From the NCBI RefSeq assembly GCF_022758145.1, contig NZ_JAJVDH010000006.1, forward strand, positions 62,001-126,000: DNA of 64,000 bases, read 5' to 3'. Numbering within the stretch: position 1 is the stretch's first letter; the number at the start of each line of letters is the position of its first letter. This stretch comes from Pontibacter vulgaris (GTDB taxonomy: Bacteria; Bacteroidota; Bacteroidia; Cytophagales; Hymenobacteraceae). Positions 1 to 8,111 of this stretch are shown piece by piece. The position numbers and the translations under genes are program-made. Below the pieces are notes generated by a model. That model saw only the letters and a list, made by a program, of their open reading frames with translations. It had not been told where the DNA came from and did not search any database.

Positions 1-271
1 CCATCCTATTGCAGACAGATACAAAAAGCTTTTAAAGTTTCTTAACATAGGTATATATAGGGATTAAACAATACTCCAAAGATGCAGTTTAATTTTAAAT
101 CTGCTATTACCTGCATGTTAAACTTTGTCTGATTTTATAAATTATTTAAACTACTATAAATTAGGTTGTTAAAGTGATATGAACTGGTGTTCTAACATTA
201 TACTTTAAAGTATAAATTATCAGTTGAGACAGTACTTGCCAGTTAGATTTTTGAGCAGACTTTCTTACAAT
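1..271. other. Non-coding AT-rich end of window
   Basis: No gene is visible here. The stretch lies downstream of the minus-strand oxidoreductase. It is AT-rich and contains an 18-bp perfect palindrome at 198-215 built from two opposed copies of the TATACTT element that recurs through the window. No T-tract follows on either side, so a terminator role is not evident. Confidence 0.6.
198..215. repeat. Palindrome of two opposed TATACTT elements
   Basis: The sequence TTATACTTTAAAGTATAA is a perfect 18-bp palindrome. Each arm is one copy of the window-wide TATACTT/AAGTATA element. Similar opposed pairs occur at 17738-17753, 40643-40662 and 48141-48155. Confidence 0.75.
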
Positions 272-1729
272 TTAATAATGATCCTGAAGTAATTTATGCG
301 CAGCTATGATGCCACTCAGGCAAGTGCCCGGTATGCCTTGACCGGGATAAACGGTATCGCCACAGAGGTAAGCGCCTTTATGGTCTAAGCGGGCATCTTT
401 CATTTGCCAGAGTTTTAGATGCTGATATTGCGGATAACCACCCACCATACCATAAGCCCTGCCCGTCCATTGGAGCCAGGAGCCAGGTGTAGCCGATTGC
501 AAGTATAAAATGTTTTCTTTGCGAACTAAGCCTCTCTCCTGCAGCACCTTTATAATTGCATCTTCAGCAATCGCTTTATGTTCGATATAATTATTTTCTG
601 GATCCTGAATGTGTGTACTTACAGAAGCTATAGTTTCTCCCTTTGCGGCTCTTAACGTGTCTTCGGGGTGGCTCAGGCTCAGAAATATACTTTTACTTTT
701 GATGATGGGAAGGCCTTCCGGCACATGCACTTGATGATGTATCGTTTTAAGTGCCGGCGTGTTTTTAAGCACCATGCTTATGGAGAAAGCACTATTCAGT
801 TTTGGTGAAGGCAATATGTATTTGCGCAATGACTCCTGCACTTTCTCATCTTTTATCAGAGAGGCAGTATTATTAAGCGGAACCCCGCTTATGACAAACC
901 TGCTGGTAAGTATACCTTTAGAAGTATGAATTTTATATCCTTTTTCAGGTAGCGGAATGATAGCATCAACTTTATGCCTGTAAAGTATGGATGATCCGTT
1001 GGAGGTAATATAATCCGTTATGGGATTGATCAGGTTAATCAGGCCTCCATCTACATAAAAGTTACCGTACAAAGTATAACATAGTGCGGTAGCCCCAAAA
1101 AGTTCGTTGACTTCGGGTAAATAATTCTGTGCTGTTATGAGCAACTGTTCGTTTACAAATTCAACGAATAACTTATTCTGCAGAAGATCATACTTCCTAA
1201 GCACATCTTCCATTGTTCGGAAAGCACCCGGAATAAGCCTAAGCTGGGAAGGCCGTGCACGAAGTATACTTTGCCAAAGATCCTTATAATTTGATATCGG
1301 GAAACTCAGCTGTGTTAAAGAAGTTTGCCATACTTGTTGGCTTATACTATACAGATGCTTCCAAAAGGTACGTTGATTCTTCTTACCAAAAACACGCTCA
1401 GCTTCGCTTATCCAATCCTCCAGATCAGGATATCGGTTTATAACCTGCCCGTCAGGTGGGTGTACCTGCATAGGCAATTCCAGTTTGCGAAGGTTTACAT
1501 TTATCCCGGTTTCATCAATCAAGTATCGAAGCGGCATGTGCTCATCAAGTCCGACCAAGGTAGTAGCGCCTGTTTCAAACCAATAGCCCTTGCGTTTGTA
1601 GGTGGTAGAGCAACCGCCTGCATATTTGTTCTGTTCCAGTACACCAACCTTAAGCCCGCGCTTTGTAAGCAGTGCAGCCGCCGTAAGGGCACCAAAACCA
1701 GAACCAACTATAAGCACATCGTACGCCAT
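272..1729 (-). CDS. CrtI/CrtISO-type FAD-dependent oxidoreductase
   Basis: A 485-residue protein with an N-terminal FAD/NAD dinucleotide fold (VGSGFGALTAA near residues 7-17) and, at the C-terminus, the GDTVYPGQGIPG signature found in phytoene desaturases, carotenoid isomerases and retinol saturases. The length fits this amine-oxidase-like superfamily. It probably acts on a polyene or other hydrophobic substrate with FAD as cofactor. The exact reaction (desaturase, isomerase or saturase) cannot be told from sequence, and no other carotenoid gene is adjacent. The ATG at 1727-1729 directly precedes the dinucleotide fold, so the start is secure. It is divergent from the epimerase gene, with about 108 bp between them. 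Confidence 0.8.
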   Translation of the reverse strand: MAYDVLIVGSGFGALTAAALLTKRGLKVGVLEQNKYAGGCSTTYKRKGYWFETGATTLVGLDEHMPLRYLIDETGINVNLRKLELPMQVHPPDGQVINRYPDLEDWISEAERVFGKKNQRTFWKHLYSISQQVWQTSLTQLSFPISNYKDLWQSILRARPSQLRLIPGAFRTMEDVLRKYDLLQNKLFVEFVNEQLLITAQNYLPEVNELFGATALCYTLYGNFYVDGGLINLINPITDYITSNGSSILYRHKVDAIIPLPEKGYKIHTSKGILTSRFVISGVPLNNTASLIKDEKVQESLRKYILPSPKLNSAFSISMVLKNTPALKTIHHQVHVPEGLPIIKSKSIFLSLSHPEDTLRAAKGETIASVSTHIQDPENNYIEHKAIAEDAIIKVLQERGLVRKENILYLQSATPGSWLQWTGRAYGMVGGYPQYQHLKLWQMKDARLDHKGAYLCGDTVYPGQGIPGTCLSGIIAAHKLLQDHY

Positions 1730-1837
1730 TTATTTTGTTACTTTACCTGAGGTTTCTATTCCTATTGGTTAATACGCTTTGGTAGCAGTAACAAGGAGTC
1801 CGAAAAATTGTTGAGTCTAAGTATAAGTAAAGTATAA

Positions 1838-2665
1838 ATGGCAGCAACTGCAGATATAAGTATAATGGGGTGCGGATGGCTTGGTATGCCACTGGCCGAC
1901 CGATTTGTGAAACTTGGCTATCGTGTTAAAGGCTCTACAACAAGTACAAACAAAGTAAATTTGTTAAGCGAAAAGCAGATACAACCATACCTGCTAAACC
2001 TGCAGGATGAGACACTTGACCAGAAGCTGCTTGAGGATTTCCTGGATACACGTATACTTATACTTAACATTCCGCCGCGCCTGCGATCCGATAGCGGCGC
2101 TTCTTATCTGAAACAACTGGAGCTATTACTTCATGCTTTGCAAAATTCACAGGTCAGTCGGGTTTTATTTGTAAGCTCCACCTCCGTTTACCCAGATTTT
2201 AATAGGACGGTAACAGAAGACGACATCAGTTATACCGATATACTTGAACCTAGAAATATGCTGTTACAGGCAGAACGAATGTTCCAGGACCGTGAAGACT
2301 GGGTAACTACTATTGTTCGGTTTGGAGGACTTGTTGGCGGCGACCGCCAGCTAGGCCGGTTCATGGCAGGCAAGCAACATATGCCCAATGGCGATGCACC
2401 CGTAAACCTAATCCATTTAGAAGATTGCCTGAATATTCTGGTAAGTATAGTACAGCAAGAAAAGTGGAATCAGGTATACAATGCCTGCGCAGACGAACAT
2501 CCCCTGCGTAAAGAGTTTTATCCTGCGGCTGCACTTGCTTTAGGGCTAGAACCTCCTCTATTTGATGATATGCAGGAAACCCATTTCAAACTCATCAGCA
2601 GCCAGAAATTGAAGAATGATCTGAGCTATATTTTTGCTTACCCCGACCCTATGGCTTTCTTTTAG
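1838..2665 (+). CDS. YeeZ-like NAD(P)-dependent epimerase/dehydratase family protein
   Basis: A 275-residue extended short-chain dehydrogenase-like protein. The N-terminus carries a Rossmann fold with the motif MGCGWLGMPLA (about residues 10-20), typical of the YeeZ branch of the NAD-dependent epimerase family. The middle has FVSSTSVYPDF, where the SSTSVY stretch matches the catalytic Ser/Tyr region. The substrate is unknown; YeeZ relatives are loosely called nucleoside-diphosphate-sugar epimerases. It is followed after 80 bp by a flavoprotein gene on the same strand. Three AGTATA-type elements lie around the start codon. Confidence 0.75.
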   Translation: MAATADISIMGCGWLGMPLADRFVKLGYRVKGSTTSTNKVNLLSEKQIQPYLLNLQDETLDQKLLEDFLDTRILILNIPPRLRSDSGASYLKQLELLLHALQNSQVSRVLFVSSTSVYPDFNRTVTEDDISYTDILEPRNMLLQAERMFQDREDWVTTIVRFGGLVGGDRQLGRFMAGKQHMPNGDAPVNLIHLEDCLNILVSIVQQEKWNQVYNACADEHPLRKEFYPAAALALGLEPPLFDDMQETHFKLISSQKLKNDLSYIFAYPDPMAFF

Positions 2666-2745
2666 TATTTTTGTTTTCTTAAATGGAGATCGATCTACAG
2701 GTTTTCCATTTTAAGGCAAAGTATAAATAGTTGATAAGATAATAA

Positions 2746-3984
2746 ATGAAAGTAGCAGTAATAGGCGGCGGTGCGGCGGGTTTTTTTGCGGCCATTACAT
2801 GTGCAGAGGCAAATCCAAGCAGTCAGGTAGTATTATTGGAGAAAACAAACAAGCTGCTCTCCAAAGTGCGTGTATCAGGTGGTGGCCGTTGTAATGTTAC
2901 GCATCATTGCTTTGTGCCTTCTATATTCTCTCAAAATTACCCACGTGGTGCCAAGCAGCTGAAAGACGCTTTTAAAACGTTTGGAGCTACTGAAACAATA
3001 GCCTGGTTCGAAAAACGCGGAGTAGCTCTGAAAGCTGAAGCTGATGGACGTATGTTCCCGGTTACCAATACTTCAGAAACTATAGTTGATTGCTTAATGC
3101 AGGCAGCCAGAAAAGCCGGCGTAAGTATAAGAACCGGTGTTGGTGTTGAAAGTATAGAACCGGTAGCTTCACTTGATGGTCATACTTCCTTCATACTTCA
3201 TCTGCAAAACGGTTCATCCATAACTGCTGATAAAGTACTTGTAAGTACAGGTGGTAATCCCAAATCTCAAAGCTATGAATGGCTTCGCAAACTGGGGCAT
3301 ACCATACTGGAGCCCGTGCCTTCGCTGTTTACATTTAATGTGCCGGATTCTCCTTTAAAAGAGTTGCAGGGTGTTTCGGTGCCAAATGCCAGAGTAAGAA
3401 TAGCCGGACAAAAACTGGAATACGAAGGGCCATTGCTCATCACCCATTGGGGGTATAGCGGACCGGCTGTGTTAAAGCTTTCTGCCTGGGGAGCCCGTGT
3501 CTTCCACGATCAGCAGTATACTTTTACTGCTCTCATTAACTGGATACCTGAACATACAGAAGAAAGCTTGCGGGCACATTTGCAGCAATACCGGCAGGCG
3601 CATCCGAAAAAAGTGGTAAACACAAACGCGCTTTTTGGTTTACCACAACGTCTCTGGAAAGCCCTTTGTGAGCTTGCCGAAATACCTGCTGAAACTCGTT
3701 GGCTGGAGTTGCCCGCAAAAAATACGAATAAACTGGTTGAAGCCTTGTTGCGGGCACCGTTTGATGTTAAAGGGAAAACTACTTTTAAAGAAGAATTCGT
3801 AACCTGCGGCGGAGTTGATTTAAGTGAAGTAAACATGAAAACCATGGAAAGCAAAATACAACCGGGTTTATACTTTGCAGGAGAAGTGCTTGATATGGAT
3901 GGTATTACTGGGGGGTTTAACTTTCAGGCAGCCTGGACTACAGGGTACCTGGCAGGTCGTTCGATGGCAGCAAAAGTAAATTAA
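2746..3984 (+). CDS. HI0933/BaiN-family NAD(P)/FAD-dependent oxidoreductase
   Basis: A 412-residue flavoprotein. It opens with the FAD-binding motif VIGGGAAGFFAA, has the family-typical VSGGGRCNVTH at about residues 44-54, and ends with FAGEVLDMDGITGGFNFQAA, the C-terminal FAD-contact motif of the HI0933/YhiN/BaiN family. Members are soluble flavin reductases or dehydrogenases of mostly unassigned substrate; BaiN of gut bacteria reduces bile-acid intermediates, but that role should not be assumed here. The ATG start is immediately before the FAD motif. Confidence 0.88.
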   Translation: MKVAVIGGGAAGFFAAITCAEANPSSQVVLLEKTNKLLSKVRVSGGGRCNVTHHCFVPSIFSQNYPRGAKQLKDAFKTFGATETIAWFEKRGVALKAEADGRMFPVTNTSETIVDCLMQAARKAGVSIRTGVGVESIEPVASLDGHTSFILHLQNGSSITADKVLVSTGGNPKSQSYEWLRKLGHTILEPVPSLFTFNVPDSPLKELQGVSVPNARVRIAGQKLEYEGPLLITHWGYSGPAVLKLSAWGARVFHDQQYTFTALINWIPEHTEESLRAHLQQYRQAHPKKVVNTNALFGLPQRLWKALCELAEIPAETRWLELPAKNTNKLVEALLRAPFDVKGKTTFKEEFVTCGGVDLSEVNMKTMESKIQPGLYFAGEVLDMDGITGGFNFQAAWTTGYLAGRSMAAKVN

Positions 3985-4074
3985 CTGGCTTCCTGATTGC
4001 CTCATTATATTCGTAAGAAACAAAAAAGTCTTCAAATCAGTACATGTGCATACTGAAACAAAGTAAATAAAACT

Positions 4075-4527
4075 ATGGAGACCAATAAGGAAGTATTCGC
4101 CACAGTGCACCACCTGATAGAAAGATGTAAAGATGGCGCAAAAGGCTATGAAACAGCCGCAGAAGATGTAGAAGATAAGGACTTAAAAGACCTGTTCAGA
4201 AAATATGCCGTTCAGCGCGACAGCATGATAACAGAGTTGCAGGACCAGTTGCATAAAATGGGCAAAATGGATGATGAATCCAGTTCTATTGAAGGTACAT
4301 TACACCGTGCCTGGATAGACCTGAAATCTGCCTTAACTTCTAAAGACCGTAAGCGAATTCTGGAAGAGTGCGAGCGTGGCGAAGATTACGCTGTAAAAGC
4401 TTACCAGGATGCTCTTAAACATGATCTGCCGGGTACGCTTAAACAAGTTGTTGAGCAACAGTATCAGGATGTTAAGCATGCGCACGACCATATCCGTACA
4501 TTGCGCGATACAGCCCGCGAAGCATAA
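4075..4527 (+). CDS. PA2169-family four-helix-bundle protein (DUF2383)
   Basis: A 150-residue, fully helical, charged protein matching the PA2169/DUF2383 family, ferritin-like four-helix bundles of unknown function often linked to stress conditions. The pattern of Glu, Asp and His residues along the helices (for example HLIERCKDGAKGYETAAED near the N-terminus and CERGEDYAVKAYQDAL in helix 3) is typical. No signal peptide is seen, so it is predicted cytoplasmic. A strong hairpin terminator with a TTCG loop lies 19 bp after the stop. Confidence 0.85.
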   Translation: METNKEVFATVHHLIERCKDGAKGYETAAEDVEDKDLKDLFRKYAVQRDSMITELQDQLHKMGKMDDESSSIEGTLHRAWIDLKSALTSKDRKRILEECERGEDYAVKAYQDALKHDLPGTLKQVVEQQYQDVKHAHDHIRTLRDTAREA

Positions 4528-4546
4528 AATCCAGCATATAAAACTT

Positions 4547-4574
4547 AAAGAGAGGAGCTTCGGCTCCTCTCTTT
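4547..4574 (+). terminator. Rho-independent-type hairpin after the PA2169 gene
   Basis: A 12-bp perfect stem (arms 4547-4558 and 4563-4574) with a TTCG tetraloop, starting with A-rich and ending with T-rich bases. It lies directly behind the plus-strand gene ending at 4527. Confidence 0.85.
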
Positions 4575-4620
4575 ATTTGCAAAAAGTGACTTTTGATAAC
4601 TGCCGGAAGTATAAAAAACA

Positions 4621-4653
4621 AGAAGGGTGATATCCGTCTGATATCACCCTTCT
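4621..4653. terminator. Second intergenic hairpin
   Basis: Arms 4621-4634 and 4640-4653 form a 14-bp stem around a five-base loop, followed by TTTAT. It lies between two convergent genes and could stop transcription from the plus strand as a back-up. Confidence 0.6.
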
Positions 4654-4764
4654 TTATAACTGTTCTTTTTTAAGGAGCAGTTAAATCTTCCAACCTTTTT
4701 ATGATAGTATCTTATACGCCGGTATGATGGACTGGTTACATTCTTTCTGAAAAAAGATAAAACA

Positions 4765-4793
4765 AAAAGGCCAACGTTTCAAGTTGGCCTTTT
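4765..4793 (-). terminator. Hairpin terminator for the DEAD-box helicase gene
   Basis: Arms 4765-4775 and 4783-4793 form an 11-bp stem with a seven-base loop. Read on the minus strand it is followed by a long T-rich run, which fits termination of the helicase transcript whose stop codon is at 4872. Confidence 0.75.
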
Positions 4794-4871
4794 CTAACAA
4801 TCTATGAAGCTTTTGACACCTCATACTTTGTATAGTTAATTATACGGAAGTATAAATGACTGGTTACCGGA

Positions 4872-6698
4872 TTAGAATCTTTTTTTTCTGAAACCACGGC
4901 TATCACCACCACGGTCTCCGCCTCTGCGATCGCCATCACGGTCGCCACGGCCACCGAAACGACTGCCGCCTCCGCCGTAACCACCTTCACGACGGCCACC
5001 GCCGTATCCGCCTTCGCGTCCACCACGGTCACCACCAAAGCCACCTCTACGGCCACCACCATCTCTGTCTCTTCCACCGCCGAAGCCGCCTCTGTCCTCT
5101 TTAGAGCCAGAACCTTTCTTCTCAGATTTCTCAACAACAACCATACGGCCATCCACTTCTATACGGCCAACTTTTTCAAGTATCTGGGCTGTGTATTCAG
5201 AAGGTACTTCAACAAAGCTGAACTTATCGTAAAGATCAATATCGCCAACTTTAGAAGCTGGTATATCAGAATTCTGGCTTAACAGGTCGATAAGGTCTTT
5301 TGGATGTACGCGGTCTTTTTTACCGATAGTAATGAACAGACGGTCAAAACCTTCTTTAGCAAGGCCCAGACCTTTTTCAGCTTCCTGACCAGCTTCCTTC
5401 GCTTTTGCTTCTTTCAGGCTCATTTTAAGAAGCGCTGCAGCAATTTCAAGCGAAGTATAATCTTCATTAACAAGTGTTTCTATTTTAGCAATGTGCTTTG
5501 TAAGGTTGCCTTTCTCAAGTACCTCACGCACTTTGCTCAGGAACATGCTGGTTCTTAGCTCGTTTACGTCTTCGTAAGTTGGTATCTGCTGCATAACAAT
5601 ATTCGCTTTTGTATAGCGCATAATGTCTTTCAGCTTATACATATCAGAGCGGCCTGCTACAAAAGAAAAGGCTTTACCTGATTTACCGGCACGGCCAGTA
5701 CGGCCAATACGGTGCACGTAAGCTTCTTCGTCCTGTGGCAGGTCGTAGTTAAATACGGCCTCTACGTTGTCTACATCCAGACCACGAGCTGCAACGTCAG
5801 TAGCTACCAATATTTCCAGCTGCCCGTTACGGAATTTACCCATCACGTTAGAGCGCTGATTCTGGTTCAGGTCACCGTGCAGTGCATCGGCAAAATAGCC
5901 ACGTGCCTGCAGGCTGCTTACCAGCTCATCAACCATACGCTTTGTATTACAGAAGATGATAACAGACTTCATGTTGTGCATGTCCAGTACTCTGGATAAC
6001 ACTTCACCCTTCATGCTGTTACGCACTTCAAAGTATGTCTGGTCAATGTTTGTAACCGTAAGCTCTTTGTGAACCACTTTTACAATAACAGGGTCAGTCT
6101 GGTAACGCTTTGTAAGCTCCATGATCGGCTTGGACATGGTAGCTGAGAAGAAAATTGTCTGACGCTCTTCCGGCATCTGGCTAAGTACAAACTCAATGTC
6201 TTCACGGAAACCCATGTCTAACATTTCGTCAGCTTCATCCAGGATAATTTTCTTTACTTTATCTAAAACTAATGTACCACGCTCGATATGGTCCATTACA
6301 CGACCTGGCGTACCAATTACGATCTGAACACCTTGCTTAAGAGCACGCAGCTGGCGCTCGTAAGGCTGTCCGCCGTAAATAGGAACTACACTAATGCCTG
6401 TTTTATACTTGGCAAGTTTCTGAATCTCACCTGATACCTGGATAGCAAGTTCACGTGTAGGGCAAAGGATAAGAGCTTGTACACTACGGTCACGCTCGTC
6501 TATACTTTCAATGGTAGGGATGCCGAAAGCGGCAGTTTTACCGGTACCTGTCTGGGCCTGACCAATAATGTCACGACCTTCTAAAACAACCGGGATAGCT
6601 TCTGTTTGAATGGGAGAAGCTTCTTCGAAACCCATGTCAGCGATAGCACGCTGTACTTCCGGCGAAAGCGGAAGCTCATCAAATCTGATTTTGTTCAT
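4872..6698 (-). CDS. deaD: DEAD-box RNA helicase with DbpA-type RNA-binding domain and RGG tail
   Basis: A 608-residue ATP-dependent RNA helicase. Visible motifs are the Q motif (SPIQTEAIP), motif I AQTGTGKT at 48-55, PTRELA, TPGR, DEAD at 154-157, SAT, and the C-terminal helicase core with ATDVAARGLD and HRIGRTGRAG. A DbpA-type RNA-binding fold follows at about 450-520. Residues 528-608 are a Gly/Arg/Asp-rich RGG-like tail that ends in FRKKRF. This layout matches the CsdA/DeaD group, which unwinds RNA in ribosome assembly and cold adaptation. A TAnnTTTG box at 6875-6882 implies a leader of about 170 nt, as expected for a cold-regulated deaD, but that is inference. Confidence 0.88.
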   Translation of the reverse strand: MNKIRFDELPLSPEVQRAIADMGFEEASPIQTEAIPVVLEGRDIIGQAQTGTGKTAAFGIPTIESIDERDRSVQALILCPTRELAIQVSGEIQKLAKYKTGISVVPIYGGQPYERQLRALKQGVQIVIGTPGRVMDHIERGTLVLDKVKKIILDEADEMLDMGFREDIEFVLSQMPEERQTIFFSATMSKPIMELTKRYQTDPVIVKVVHKELTVTNIDQTYFEVRNSMKGEVLSRVLDMHNMKSVIIFCNTKRMVDELVSSLQARGYFADALHGDLNQNQRSNVMGKFRNGQLEILVATDVAARGLDVDNVEAVFNYDLPQDEEAYVHRIGRTGRAGKSGKAFSFVAGRSDMYKLKDIMRYTKANIVMQQIPTYEDVNELRTSMFLSKVREVLEKGNLTKHIAKIETLVNEDYTSLEIAAALLKMSLKEAKAKEAGQEAEKGLGLAKEGFDRLFITIGKKDRVHPKDLIDLLSQNSDIPASKVGDIDLYDKFSFVEVPSEYTAQILEKVGRIEVDGRMVVVEKSEKKGSGSKEDRGGFGGGRDRDGGGRRGGFGGDRGGREGGYGGGRREGGYGGGGSRFGGRGDRDGDRRGGDRGGDSRGFRKKRF

Positions 6699-7394
6699 CT
6701 AAATACTTAATAACTAATTATGACACATCTGGAGGCAGCCTGTTTCCAATCTCGTCTCTTTTACGTTAAAGAGGACTCTTTACGACAAAGAGTGTAACTA
6801 AAAAAACTAGGATAAGCCAACGACAGATGGTGTAGCCAGTTATAAAAGTGATCAGACTGATTCCAAATCGGCTGCAAAGGTACGGATTTTTTATTTACTA
6901 ACCTATTTTACTCCGGACCTGCATTGTGACATGGCGAAACCAGGCAAACGAAGTACTGAAAGTTACACTTTTGATTACAGGAAAATATTATAAGTTTTTC
7001 TTTAACTTTTGATATTTATTTATTTAAATTACATAATAAATTACAAATAAATATTAGAATAGGTAACAATAAAATTGCTTCACACGTAAAAATATCACGT
7101 TCACCCTTAATAAATAAACATTCACTTGTAAATATGTTAAATGGCTAAAACTTTATAACGAAAACGCGTACAATTCAGAACTTCAGTTTCTGTAGCATCT
7201 CTTAAACCTTTTAATAACTGGCCAATATGAAAAGTATGAGTAGCTTAAGAGCTAGAGTTCCCCGCCTCCCATAAATCCGTGTGACAATTTAAACTAAGCT
7301 GATGAAAGACAGAAAGGGCTTACATCAATTTATTAAGCTATTGCCTGTTTTTATTAAACGTTAAACAATTCCTTAACCCCTTAGATCCTCTACT
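6699..7394. other. 700-bp non-coding region with the helicase leader
   Basis: No gene is supported. The left part (6699 to about 6868) is probably the 5' leader of the minus-strand RNA helicase; it contains a small hairpin (arms 6775-6781 and 6787-6793). The rest is AT-rich with A/T runs and no recognisable RNA family. It also serves as the upstream region of the plus-strand gene at 7395. Confidence 0.5.
6875..6882 (-). promoter_or_regulatory. -7 promoter element of the DEAD-box helicase
   Basis: On the minus strand this reads TACCTTTG, a perfect match to the Bacteroidota -7 consensus TAnnTTTG. It implies a leader of about 170 nt ahead of the start codon at 6698. I see no clear -33 TTG. Confidence 0.5.
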
Positions 7395-7940
7395 ATGTTA
7401 CACTTTTCCAAAATTTCTACCCAGGGCAAAGATTTCAATTTAATCGCCTCAGGTGCATTAGCTTTCAAAATTCACAACAAAATACTGAAAGACGAAGACT
7501 TTCAGCATGGCACACGCGTTAGCCGCAGTATGTTGCTAGGTAGCGTTGGGGCTCCAACCCAACTTACAAACCCGGACCAGAAAAAAGTATACTTTGTTAT
7601 TATCTCCGACCTGGACAAAACCAATGTAGACTCGCTTTGTAAAATGATTGCAAAAGAGCGTGCTAATGGCAGTTATGCCGTTTGTGAAGTAATTCCTGCC
7701 TTCTACAACGAGCCTTCTTTTAAAGCCCTTAAAATGCTTCGTCAGAACTTTGATGAGGTAATCGAGCTTAGCAAATTCAATCTAGGTAACAGTAAAGCGC
7801 TTGTTAGCTCAGAGCAGCAGCATTGTATTGTTACAGATTACTCCCTGTCAATGGCGCGAATCATGTACCATGTATGTGTAAACGATTTCGCATCAAAGCA
7901 ATCCGCTGAAAAATCAAAATCCCAACCGGTTTACGCCTGA
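7395..7940 (+). CDS. Protein of unknown function with weak FtsZ-like features
   Basis: A 181-residue soluble protein that I do not recognise by family. By eye, residues about 63-128 follow the order of secondary-structure elements in the FtsZ GTPase core: a hydrophobic strand (VYFVIISDL), a loop, a helix (MIAKERANG), a second strand (YAVCEVIPAFYNE), a helix and a final strand (DEVIEL). The equivalent FtsZ stretch has the pattern IAKE...TVAVVTKPF.FEG...HVD.LI. The GTP-binding GGGTGTG loop is absent, replaced by DLDKTNVDS. It could be a degenerate FtsZ/tubulin-like paralogue or an unrelated protein. It stands alone and has a strong hairpin after the stop. Confidence 0.6.
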   Translation: MLHFSKISTQGKDFNLIASGALAFKIHNKILKDEDFQHGTRVSRSMLLGSVGAPTQLTNPDQKKVYFVIISDLDKTNVDSLCKMIAKERANGSYAVCEVIPAFYNEPSFKALKMLRQNFDEVIELSKFNLGNSKALVSSEQQHCIVTDYSLSMARIMYHVCVNDFASKQSAEKSKSQPVYA

Positions 7941-7955
7941 TATATCTTTTATCAT

Positions 7956-8005
7956 AAACGCATAAGCCCCTTCTGTTGCCACGTTACAGAGGGGCTTATG
8001 CGTTT
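7956..8005. terminator. Strong 3' hairpin
   Basis: Arms of about 15 bp (7956-7970 and 7991-8005) pair perfectly, with further pairing towards a nine-base loop. It lies 16 bp after the stop codon at 7940. The T-tract is weak, so it may work as a transcript 3' end on either strand. Confidence 0.7.
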
Positions 8006-8111
8006 AAAGCCTTTGTAAATCTATTACTTATAAAAGAATCGAAAATAGATATGGCAATGGCAGGCCACATCTTGTATCTTTATGTGTTCTGATAACACAG
8101 GATTTACAACT

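Noticed and set aside
272..1729. Naming the CrtI-type enzyme as a specific carotenoid desaturase
   Set aside because: The family includes isomerases and saturases, and no carotenoid synthesis gene is adjacent, so a specific name is not supported.
7000..7390. Structured RNA or riboswitch in the gap before 7395
   Set aside because: I could not recognise any conserved RNA motif or strong stem apart from AT-rich runs.
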